A stretch of 64,000 nt of DNA from a virus. Of the stretch, positions 42,878 to 50,626 are shown in pieces (position 1 is the first letter of the stretch; every line of letters begins with the position of its first letter). Made by a program: the position numbers and the translations under genes. The notes under the pieces are model-generated. The model saw nothing but the letters and a program-made list of their open reading frames with translations. It ran no database searches and had not been told where the DNA came from. The DNA lies in IMG/VR virus record IMGVR_UViG_3300025030_000038, positions 310,001 to 374,000 of that record, one strand, 5' to 3'.

Positions 42878-45130
42878 ATGGCTACTAAGCAGAACAAACT
42901 CAAGTACTCTGAGGAGTTCGACAACGCATTATATACGAAATTCCTGAGCGCCATTTCTGCTAATGCTGTCACAAATCCCATCGACAGTGCACTGACCGCT
43001 GATCGTCTCGCGGACACAGGTGTCGCAAACAACTACCATGGTTGCTACCCTGGTGCACCACTTACACTGCCACCTGGACAATACACTTTGTCTGTCTATG
43101 CCAAGGCTGGTGAGTGGACGTGGTTGGCATTAGCTATCAATGTCGTAGGAACTGAGGACCTTAGTTACTTCGATTTGGCCAACGGTGTTGTTGGTACCAC
43201 TCACGCCTCCCAAACACCGAAAATCACTCCGGTTGTTGGGTATCCTGGGTGGTATCGCTGTTCAATTACACGGACAACACCATATTCTACCGCCTTCTAC
43301 TCTGAGATATTCACAGCTTCTGGGAATGGTGGTGCAATCCACGTCGGTGACGCAACGAAGGGCTTGTACTTGTTTGGTTTCCAGCTTGTGCAAGCTAACT
43401 GGGAAGGTCCCTACTGCCCCACTACCGTCCAACCGGTGGATGATGGGAACATCAGAAATATTGACGCTGAGGCACAGAACTTTTTCACTTACAGTGATGA
43501 CCAGACAAATGCAAACTGGGTGAAGACCAATGTGGGCTCCACAACTGGTGGACAAATAGACCCATTTGGTGGAACTACAGCCTGCTTGTTCACTGATACT
43601 GTGGATGGGGCTCCTACGTCACATTACTACAGACAGACTTCTGCGGGTCTACTCGTTGCTAAGCCATTTTCTATCCTCATTTATGCCAAACCCGGAACTA
43701 AGTACATGTTTTCGCTCTGGGACGCCTCCACGGGTACGGCGACTGAGTTTAACCTGCAAACCCTAGTAGTGACGCATACTCCGGCAGTGAGCGGCCGTAC
43801 TGGGCGCATTATACCAGCTCCGAATGGGTTCTATCGTTGTGAAGCAACATGGCCCTCAAATGTTGCTTCAGGAACCTCGTGGATTCTCCAAATCTATGGG
43901 GCAGGAACTGGGACCTACACATATCAGGGTGACGGTACAGGGACCATGACATTCGCTAGGGTCCAGATAAGCCAGTCCAATGTCGTTCACACTGCACCAA
44001 CACTGGCAACAGTTCTCAACACTGGTAGGCCACGGGACCTAACCCCGTCTACACAAACTGGTTCGCTCATCAACTGGGACTTCAGGGGTGGGGTGCTACC
44101 CAACGATGCGGTGTTCCTACGGGCTGCTGGTACGGCTGCCAGTGAGACTGTGCAGACTGGCACCAGCACCGTGGTCACCACAGGTATCACCACTAATATA
44201 CCGCGATTCGGTAAGCGGTTGGATGCCGATGTAATAGGTCTGGTCCTGGAACCTACCAGAATCAACGTCGTTCTACGTAGCACAGATATTTCTAATGCTT
44301 CCTGGCTAAATTCGTTCGGTCTCACATTCAGGAACACTCAGGCACCAGATGGCGGGACAGCTAAGGAGATGATCGCACTGAGTCCTACTGTTTGGCAGTA
44401 CCTGTCTCAGAATCCTCTGGGGGCGGCCGGAATATACACTCAATCCGTGTGGTACAAGTGGGCCTACAGTGGTGTAGGATTCATCCAGACCGTGAATCCG
44501 CCCACAACCACAAATTTCACGACATCCACATTGTGGAAGGTAGTCGAGCAGACTGCCACCCATACTGCTGCAACCTACTACGTCATAAGCCCTACAGAAG
44601 GCACCCTAGAGTCTATTAGTAACGTAGGGGCGTGGGGCGCTCAATACGAAGTTGGGGCGTACAGAAGCGAGCACGTCATAACAGCAGGAGCCTCAGCTAC
44701 TCGCCAGCCGGAGCGTCTGTACCACCCCAATGCCGCTGCCAGCATCACGGGTAAGCTCAAGGTACGTATTGTATTCCGGCCCAAGTCTACTCTTGCCAAT
44801 GCTGACTCAGCTCAAACGATCTGGTACATAAACGGTACCAACTACTGTGAGATTGCCACCACAGGTGTGATGACCGTTGTGGTTGGTGGAACCAGCAACA
44901 CCACGGCAGCTATCGTGTGGGCTCAATATGATACGGTGGACCTTATGGTGGACACAGGCAACAAGGTAGCTGTAGTCACATATAGCGTAAACGGTGGGGC
45001 CACTGTCACTCCCGCAGTGGCAGGAGCAGCACAGCCCGTGGTACCAGCAGGTACAACCTTAGACATTGGTTGCAACGGCGCAACGAATCAGCTCGCTTGT
45101 TGGCTGCTTTCTGTAACAGCAGAGGGCTAA
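42878..45130 (+). CDS. Modular adhesin 5
   Basis: Protein of 750 aa. Two related carbohydrate-binding-like domains at res 1-190 and 200-375 share the phrases YSEEFDNA or YSDDQTNANW, SVYAKAGEW or LIYAKPGTKY, and YRCSI or YRCEA. These are followed by the GTAASETVQTGTSTVVTTGI module with RFGKRLDADVIGLVLEPTRI (about 410-460), another binding-like domain, and a divergent repeat A (QPERLYHPNAAAS, LDIGCNGATNQLACWLLSVT). End of the adhesin series. Confidence 0.72.
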   Translation: MATKQNKLKYSEEFDNALYTKFLSAISANAVTNPIDSALTADRLADTGVANNYHGCYPGAPLTLPPGQYTLSVYAKAGEWTWLALAINVVGTEDLSYFDLANGVVGTTHASQTPKITPVVGYPGWYRCSITRTTPYSTAFYSEIFTASGNGGAIHVGDATKGLYLFGFQLVQANWEGPYCPTTVQPVDDGNIRNIDAEAQNFFTYSDDQTNANWVKTNVGSTTGGQIDPFGGTTACLFTDTVDGAPTSHYYRQTSAGLLVAKPFSILIYAKPGTKYMFSLWDASTGTATEFNLQTLVVTHTPAVSGRTGRIIPAPNGFYRCEATWPSNVASGTSWILQIYGAGTGTYTYQGDGTGTMTFARVQISQSNVVHTAPTLATVLNTGRPRDLTPSTQTGSLINWDFRGGVLPNDAVFLRAAGTAASETVQTGTSTVVTTGITTNIPRFGKRLDADVIGLVLEPTRINVVLRSTDISNASWLNSFGLTFRNTQAPDGGTAKEMIALSPTVWQYLSQNPLGAAGIYTQSVWYKWAYSGVGFIQTVNPPTTTNFTTSTLWKVVEQTATHTAATYYVISPTEGTLESISNVGAWGAQYEVGAYRSEHVITAGASATRQPERLYHPNAAASITGKLKVRIVFRPKSTLANADSAQTIWYINGTNYCEIATTGVMTVVVGGTSNTTAAIVWAQYDTVDLMVDTGNKVAVVTYSVNGGATVTPAVAGAAQPVVPAGTTLDIGCNGATNQLACWLLSVTAEG

Positions 45131-45265
45131 ACCGGGCTCAAGGCTTCAGGCTATTCCCTGAAAGTCAGTAGACCCTTATCCTCAAAAACCAGGAGACCCA
45201 TCCAGGTTCCTGAGGTTCCATATTCGACCTATTAGCTTTGCCACTATCAGGAGGGTCTACCTGAT

Positions 45266-46735
45266 ATGAGTACCGTTTTCTCCCAGACCGATTCGGGTAA
45301 CCAGAAGTCAGCCTTCAATGAGTTGCTGGTTACGGAACCCTTTCCTGTCGTGGCTCAGGGATTCACGTACAACCTCTCCAACGATGCTTTGATTTTGCGC
45401 AAAAATGGTAGTGGCACATCGGCCCAGACCAACAGCATGGCTGTGATCTCTACGGCAGCCGCAAACAACAGTTTTTCTCAATTGCTCTCGCGCAAGTCAG
45501 TCAAATACGTTCCCGGTCAGGGGATTGTGGCTAGGTTCGCTGGGTTCTTCGTTACAGGGGCCACCAACTCAACACAGTACGTTGGCTATGGGTCGGTCAA
45601 TGACGCCTTTGCATTTGGGTACCAGGGAACTACCTTCGGGGTGCTGCGACGTTATGGTGGATCGAGCGAGGTACGCACACTCACAATCACGACCAAATCC
45701 AGTACACTAGAGTCCGTTACGGTTACTTTGAATGGGGTCGCCAAGTTGTGCCCCGTGACCAATGGGGCCGATTCTACTGTGACCGCCAATGAGATCGCAG
45801 CCGTCGACTTCTCTGAGGTGGGGACCAATGGAGGCTGGCAAACCGAAGCAGTCGGCAATACCGTGATCTTCAGGTCGTATCGGTCAGGGTCTCTTCCTGG
45901 AGCCTATTCCGTTGCTGGTTCCACAATTGTCGGGGCCTTCGCCTCATCTGTAGTTGGGGTTGCTGCGAATGACACCAACTTCGTGGCCCAATCTGCCTGG
46001 AGTGATGACCGGGCGGATGCCAAAGTGGAGCTACCCATATTGGACTGGACGAAAGGGCAAGTGTTTCAGATCCGGTTCCAATGGCTGGGTTACGGGATGA
46101 TCACATTCTATGTGGAGAACCCTGCCACAGGCAAGTTTGTGCTCGTGCACCGGATTCAATACGCCGGGACGGCCACCACACCCTCGATCACTAACCCTTC
46201 CCTGCCCTTCATGATGGAGGCGGCCAATACAACTAATGCAACGGTTGTAGGACCCCTCGTCAGTTCTTTTGGGATCTTCCATGAGGGTGAAAATAACCTC
46301 TTCGGTATTGCACGTGGGATTGTGGCAATCAAAACGGGCATCACAACTGAGACCCCAGTCCTGACCATTCGGAATAAGTCGACCTATGCATCAAAGCTCA
46401 ACCGCATCGTTTTGGACATCCACGGGATTGCAGCATCATCTGATGGCACCAAGAATGTAGTGGTGCGAGTCTACCTGAATGCTACGCTGGTTGCAGCGTC
46501 TTTCACGGATGTGTCCGCATCAACATCTCCAGCTTCATATGACACGGCGGCCACGTCCTTTTCAGGGGGTACTTTGCTTCATGGACGTGGTATGGCAAAA
46601 GTAGACAACATTGAGATCCGACATGAAAAACATGGCTCACATGTGCTGAACCCGGGAGAGCAAATCACGGTCACCATACAGAGTGCCGCAAATGTTGACA
46701 TGGTAGTCGGGTCCGAATGGGAGGAGTTGTTCTGA
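45266..46735 (+). CDS. Tail/baseplate-region virion protein
   Basis: Protein of 489 aa without the LamG modules of the preceding genes. Beta-rich throughout (GIVARFAGFFVTGATNSTQY, RSGSLPGAYSVAGSTIVGAF, QVFQIRFQWLGYGMITFYVE), with a C-terminal domain (VVVRVYLNATLVAAS, HVLNPGEQITVTIQSAAN). It is a full-size protein with a strong upstream AGGAGGGT. Likely structural; T4-like baseplate names would be unjustified. The preceding 135-base gap holds nothing notable. Confidence 0.68.
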   Translation: MSTVFSQTDSGNQKSAFNELLVTEPFPVVAQGFTYNLSNDALILRKNGSGTSAQTNSMAVISTAAANNSFSQLLSRKSVKYVPGQGIVARFAGFFVTGATNSTQYVGYGSVNDAFAFGYQGTTFGVLRRYGGSSEVRTLTITTKSSTLESVTVTLNGVAKLCPVTNGADSTVTANEIAAVDFSEVGTNGGWQTEAVGNTVIFRSYRSGSLPGAYSVAGSTIVGAFASSVVGVAANDTNFVAQSAWSDDRADAKVELPILDWTKGQVFQIRFQWLGYGMITFYVENPATGKFVLVHRIQYAGTATTPSITNPSLPFMMEAANTTNATVVGPLVSSFGIFHEGENNLFGIARGIVAIKTGITTETPVLTIRNKSTYASKLNRIVLDIHGIAASSDGTKNVVVRVYLNATLVAASFTDVSASTSPASYDTAATSFSGGTLLHGRGMAKVDNIEIRHEKHGSHVLNPGEQITVTIQSAANVDMVVGSEWEELF

Positions 46736-46962
46736 TGGAGCCCAAGTTCTTCGGCGGAGACCCCGTGAAAGTGGTCGAACATGGCAAGTTCCTCGGCGCC
46801 ACAGGCGTCGTGGACCGGCACACTGAGCATGGAGTTGCAGTGAGGTTCGACGTGCCCCTAGAAACGGTCGTTGACCTGCCACGGTGGCCCTGGACGGAGA
46901 CGTACGTGCAGACCGAGCAACTGTTCCGTGAACAGGCATTGGAACTGCTCCTAGTACGGTGA
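46735..46962 (+). CDS. Small KOW-like protein
   Basis: Protein of 75 aa. ATG at 46735 shares its A with the previous TGA (TGATG), which decides the start over an upstream in-frame ATG. Residues 7-37 (GDPVKVVEHGKFLGATGVVD, AVRFDV) match the KOW pattern of a GDxVKV strand followed by a glycine turn. Possible RNA- or protein-binding small factor; weakly supported. Confidence 0.6.
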   Translation: MEPKFFGGDPVKVVEHGKFLGATGVVDRHTEHGVAVRFDVPLETVVDLPRWPWTETYVQTEQLFREQALELLLVR

Positions 46963-47008
46963 CCCACGCCACTCGCCTCTACTTGGGTTATAGCCCTACC
47001 AGGATACG

Positions 47009-48133
47009 ATGCCTGTTAGCCTAACCACTGGGACTCATTCACCTTGGACACAAGAGGGGCTACAACTTCTTGATAGTTATGCTGAGGGTACCTGTAGTGT
47101 AGCGGAAATTATGGCTTTAACGGGTAAATCTAAGGGTACCATTCTGACCACTGCCTCAAGAATGGGCAGGACTAGAACGGCCAGAAAGGAGCCTTTGGAC
47201 CCCAACATATCGAAGGTTGTTCGTGGTTTTGTGGTGGCCGGTATGGGCCTTGGGGAAATAATGGGGGCATCTGGTCTGACCAGACTACAGGTGCGACAGC
47301 ATATTGACATGTCTAGGGGGGCGTTGAGCAAGGAGATTGGAGATATCAGGGGGGCTTCTCATCTGGTTAGGATTGCTGTGGAGGAAGAACAGGACCTGAT
47401 TCGTGCAGGCACCACCCCGTTAGAGCGATGGGGAAGTGTTGACCCACAACGCTGGGGGGCCATTTTGAATGGGGTTCTGGGGGATCCTAGAGAGTTCTCA
47501 CAGCTTGCACAACGGAGGTTCTCTAGGGAGGAGATTATTGGGGCTTTGACAGCCCACACTATCGGCCTCAAAGCCACAGATGAGATTATCCGGCTGTTCA
47601 GTATCACAGAAGTTAAGCTCGCCCTCCTCTGTCAGTTGTTCGGGGTAGATCAAGCCCTATGGGCAGGGATCAAGCGGTCCAGAACTGCCCTCTCTGACTA
47701 TAGTACGGAAAAGAGGGTGGTGCCTAAGGGTATTGGGTATGGGGCTAAGACTCGTGCGGGCACACCATTTCAAGGCATGCTGACAATGAGGAGTGCCACC
47801 GAGGCAATGAGGGCAGGAGAGTTGAGCCGGGAAGGAAAAGCATGGTTTTATGAGGCTATGGTCTACCCACTGTCAGACGGGAGATCTTACCTGCCAGACT
47901 TCTGGGTGACAGATGTCTCCCTAAGCGAGGCACAACAACAGCTGGGGGAGTGGCCAACCTTGAAAGATATCCGAACTTTTATTTCTCGGCATCTGGTGAG
48001 AATTGAGGATACAAAAGGATGGTTTGCCCCCCATCACCCTTCCTATGACAAGATCAAGCAATTCCGAATTGATTTTCCTGACCTTCCTTTTCAAGTGCTT
48101 CTCATTTCACGGAGGAACCGACAATGGCTGTAG
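47009..48133 (+). CDS. HTH protein with PD-(D/E)XK-like nuclease domain (probable homing nuclease)
   Basis: Protein of 374 aa. Residues 12-55 and 70-110 are helix-turn-helix-like (CSVAEIMALTGKSKGTILTT, GLGEIMGASGLTRLQVRQHI). Residues 255-300 (MRSATEAMRAGELSREGKAW, FYEAMVYPLSDGRSYLPDFW) resemble the N-terminal part of PD-(D/E)XK homing nucleases, with Glu265, Glu282 and Asp297. The expected E-x-K strand afterwards is not visible (VTDVSLSEAQQQ), so it may be degenerate. Its stop overlaps by 10 bases the start of the split-intein virion gene. An intergenic mobile gene is likely. Confidence 0.66.
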   Translation: MPVSLTTGTHSPWTQEGLQLLDSYAEGTCSVAEIMALTGKSKGTILTTASRMGRTRTARKEPLDPNISKVVRGFVVAGMGLGEIMGASGLTRLQVRQHIDMSRGALSKEIGDIRGASHLVRIAVEEEQDLIRAGTTPLERWGSVDPQRWGAILNGVLGDPREFSQLAQRRFSREEIIGALTAHTIGLKATDEIIRLFSITEVKLALLCQLFGVDQALWAGIKRSRTALSDYSTEKRVVPKGIGYGAKTRAGTPFQGMLTMRSATEAMRAGELSREGKAWFYEAMVYPLSDGRSYLPDFWVTDVSLSEAQQQLGEWPTLKDIRTFISRHLVRIEDTKGWFAPHHPSYDKIKQFRIDFPDLPFQVLLISRRNRQWL

Positions 48134-48621
48134 TCTGGCATCCCAATGATCTTCTAACCCAAGGGGGTCTGGACATATTTTTGACAAACGCATCGGGCAA
48201 TCCTTCCGATGCTTTTTCCATCACCTATGCCATTTTTTTCGTGGCTCCAGGACCCACAGAGGTTCTGATTGGGTCCCCAACTAGGATTCCTGCTCATCCC
48301 AACGTTGGGGAATATTTCGCTTCCCTCCAGGTGCCCGGCTCTGCCACCCCGGGCGACTACAGGATCCGTTGGACCTTCCAACAGTTCTCAAGCTCCCCTG
48401 CCCAACAGGTAGTCCAGGAATGGGCCGTTGTCGTCGACAGTACCATCATCGTTCCAGGTGCCTACTCGACCAACGTCCAAGGCATGATCGACAAGTTGAG
48501 GATGCTCCTCAGGGACCAGTGCCTTGGGGGGGAAGAAACGGTTGAGCTGGATGTAGAGGGGGAACGGATGATAGTCAGATTGGATGACCTTTGGGAAACC
48601 CTCGAAGTCAATCCCGGGTAA
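48124..48621 (+). CDS. Virion protein N-extein fused to short split-intein IntN
   Basis: Protein of 165 aa made of two parts. Residues 1-132 are an Ig-like phage virion domain ending MIDKLRMLLRDQ, the N-extein. From Cys133 (codon 48520) a 33-residue IntN follows: CLGGEETVELDVEGERM, then IVRLDDLWETLEVNPG, matching intein block A (Cys1, x-G-x-x-T-V-E pattern). The protein then stops. The matching IntC and C-extein are encoded at 49605-50498. Trans-splicing would join RDQ to CPDRDYHF, giving a 297-aa virion protein, probably in the tail or neck. Such N-short inteins resemble atypically split phage inteins. Splicing itself is not shown. Confidence 0.85.
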   Translation: MAVVWHPNDLLTQGGLDIFLTNASGNPSDAFSITYAIFFVAPGPTEVLIGSPTRIPAHPNVGEYFASLQVPGSATPGDYRIRWTFQQFSSSPAQQVVQEWAVVVDSTIIVPGAYSTNVQGMIDKLRMLLRDQCLGGEETVELDVEGERMIVRLDDLWETLEVNPG

Positions 48622-48651
48622 GAGCTATTCCTTCTATAGACGTGCTTAGGT

Positions 48652-49695
48652 ATGCGCAAATCACCTAAGCCTGTTGTTACAGTCCCACATCCACTTCTAG
48701 TCCCCATGTTGGAGAAACATGGGGTAACCAATGAAGAATTTGTGAAGAGAAACCATCTTCCAGCAGACCGGAGAGACCTTATCCTGGAGGTCCGATCCCT
48801 AATTATCACGGAACTTCATGCGGCGGGAACTCCTTGGAAAAAGATGCGGGAGATTACAGGGTTATCTGCGATTCAGAAATATACCCGAGCAATGTGGAAC
48901 CCAGCTTCTAGGCAGAATAGACTTGATAACTCAGCAAAAAATGGCCGGGCAGGAAAGGGCAGGAAGTACCCCACGGCCTCTGTTAAGCTCAAAAAACTAT
49001 GGGAGGATGGGTTTTTCGATTTCCATAAGGGAAGGGTTCGCACCCCTGAGGATATTGCCAAACAGAGAGAATCCTTCACTCCTGAGGTTCTTGCCATGAT
49101 GTCAGAGAGGCAGAAGGCCAATTGGAAAGACCCAGCATTCAGGGCCAAGACTCTTGAGGCCATGAATGCTCCCGAACATCGTGCCCTCCTGTCGAAGCAA
49201 AAGACCCTCTGGATGAAAGAGCATCCTGACCACAACAGTCATGGCAAAGGGCAGTGGATGGATACACCCAAAGGGGTTGAGCCCCGTGGGTACGTGAGAA
49301 GCTCCTATGAGGTAGCTGCCATAGATCATTTGGAGGGGGACCCTAGGGTGCTTGGTTATGAATATGAGAAGGTGCTGTACCTTTCGTCAATAACCCTGGA
49401 GAAATGGGTCGGGAAATGGATCCTTCCAGATTTCCTGGTCACCTACTCAGATGGTAGGATTGTGTTGGTGGAGGTGAAGCCAGCCTATGTACTCAAGTCA
49501 CGCCCAGAGAATGATGAGGCTATCGAACGCCTTAGGGTAGCAGAGATGGAAGCTTCCGCCCGCGGCTGGGGGTTTGCCATCTGGACCGAAGAGGAGCTGA
49601 AGGAATGCTTACTGAGACGCAAAAAGAAAAACTCCAAGCCTCCTATCGAGCCGGAACCCTCCGAGTCCGTTCTGTCTCTCCTGGTGGGGAAGTAG
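48652..49695 (+). CDS. PD-(D/E)XK homing endonuclease inside fractured intein gene
   Basis: Protein of 347 aa lying between the two intein halves. Residues 55-200 contain DNA-binding repeat-like segments (TPEDIAKQRESFTPEV, ERQKANWKDPAFRAKTLEAM). Residues 215-330 form a TnsA-like/PD-(D/E)XK nuclease: SSYEVAAI with Glu220, ILPDFLVTYSDGRIVLVEVK with Asp260 and E274-V-K276, then a helix and AIWTEEEL. It is probably the homing enzyme of this intein-containing site. The last 91 bases overlap the IntC gene in another frame, and the IntC ribosome site lies inside it. Confidence 0.82.
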   Translation: MRKSPKPVVTVPHPLLVPMLEKHGVTNEEFVKRNHLPADRRDLILEVRSLIITELHAAGTPWKKMREITGLSAIQKYTRAMWNPASRQNRLDNSAKNGRAGKGRKYPTASVKLKKLWEDGFFDFHKGRVRTPEDIAKQRESFTPEVLAMMSERQKANWKDPAFRAKTLEAMNAPEHRALLSKQKTLWMKEHPDHNSHGKGQWMDTPKGVEPRGYVRSSYEVAAIDHLEGDPRVLGYEYEKVLYLSSITLEKWVGKWILPDFLVTYSDGRIVLVEVKPAYVLKSRPENDEAIERLRVAEMEASARGWGFAIWTEEELKECLLRRKKKNSKPPIEPEPSESVLSLLVGK

Positions 49696-50498
49696 AGTGG
49701 CGTCAGGTTGAAAGAGTGCACCAAGCACAGATTGGGGCTGAGACGGTTTGGGAATTGGTAACGGATTATGGGGCATCTGTGGTTACTGGCGGACATCGGA
49801 TCTATACCTCACCAACAGAGGCTGTTGAGGCGAAGGACCTTCAAGCAGGTGCTTATGTATTGGCCGTTGTTGGAGGTCAGATTGCCTACAGTCGAGTCAG
49901 GGGGCTCCATCCACTCCCACCTAGGGATGTCATGTATGACATCACGGTTGAGGGCAACCACAACCTTGTGCTGTCCAAGTCCTCAATAACGGGTCACAAC
50001 TGCCCTGATCGCGATTATCACTTCGCTCCTCCAGAGGCTGAGGGGAACATTGGGGCTTACAATCGGGTCTTTGGCCAGATATGGCGAGAGGATGAGCTAT
50101 TTTGTTACCTTGAGCGGGGATTGGACTGGTTTAATATGATGCCTCCCATGACTGAGGGGCTCGACACCATTGATAAGCTCGTCATGGAAAAGCCAGCGTG
50201 GCGGACCGCCATCCTCTGGGAGGCCATCTCCCACGCCTGCTTTGCCCTTGCGGCTATGATGGTCCATGAAGAGTTCGACTACTCAATTGGCGGCATTTCG
50301 TTGTCCATTGAGCGATCCTCCAAGTATGAGTCCCTCAAGCAGAACGCGGAATCCCAGTTTGATAAGGCGGCGGAGGCTAAGGCTAGGACAGTTAAGTTCT
50401 TGAGAGGAATTTCACAGCCTAAGTATGGGATAGGGATAAAATCGGCATTTGGAAGTTCGGTGGGTAGGGGTGTGCTTTCACCTCGGAATTTCCTTTAA
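49605..50498 (+). CDS. Split-intein IntC fused to virion protein C-extein
   Basis: Protein of 297 aa. Residues 1-132 are IntC: LRVRSVSPGGEVEWRQVERV, block B TGGH (Thr61, His64), GAYVLAVVGG, block F VMYDITVEGNHNLVL, and block G with terminal His131-Asn132. Cys133 (codon 50001) is the +1 nucleophile. The C-extein (133-297: CPDRDYHFAPP, IGAYNRVFGQIWREDE, EFDYSIGGISLSIERSSKYE, FGSSVGRG) is a virion protein that needs the N-terminus encoded at 48124. ATG 49605 is the only plausible start, with GAGGAG about 8 bases upstream, within the nuclease gene. All key splice residues are present. Confidence 0.86.
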   Translation: MLTETQKEKLQASYRAGTLRVRSVSPGGEVEWRQVERVHQAQIGAETVWELVTDYGASVVTGGHRIYTSPTEAVEAKDLQAGAYVLAVVGGQIAYSRVRGLHPLPPRDVMYDITVEGNHNLVLSKSSITGHNCPDRDYHFAPPEAEGNIGAYNRVFGQIWREDELFCYLERGLDWFNMMPPMTEGLDTIDKLVMEKPAWRTAILWEAISHACFALAAMMVHEEFDYSIGGISLSIERSSKYESLKQNAESQFDKAAEAKARTVKFLRGISQPKYGIGIKSAFGSSVGRGVLSPRNFL

Positions 50499-50564
50499 TC
50501 CATTAGTTTCGCATAGTTATGAAATAGTAAGAAACCCCGAACCCCACACCCAAAGTACAGGATA

Positions 50565-50589
50565 GGAATTGTCAGCCACCGACAATTCC
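50565..50589. repeat. Perfect 9-bp inverted repeat
   Basis: GGAATTGTC (50565-50573) and GACAATTCC (50581-50589) with a 7-base spacer lie directly upstream of a sigma70-like promoter. It may be an operator or an early-transcript hairpin blocking read-through; no T run follows. Confidence 0.7.
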
Positions 50590-50592
50590 GAG

Positions 50593-50620
50593 TTGACAAG
50601 ACCCTCCGAGTGGGTATAGT
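50593..50620 (+). promoter_or_regulatory. Sigma70-like promoter for homing endonuclease gene
   Basis: TTGACA (50593-50598), 16-base spacer, TATAGT (50615-50620). The predicted transcription start falls at or near the ATG at 50627, so the message would be nearly leaderless. This is the clearest promoter in the window, and the paired repeat overlaps its upstream edge. Confidence 0.65.
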
Positions 50621-50626
50621 GAGGGC

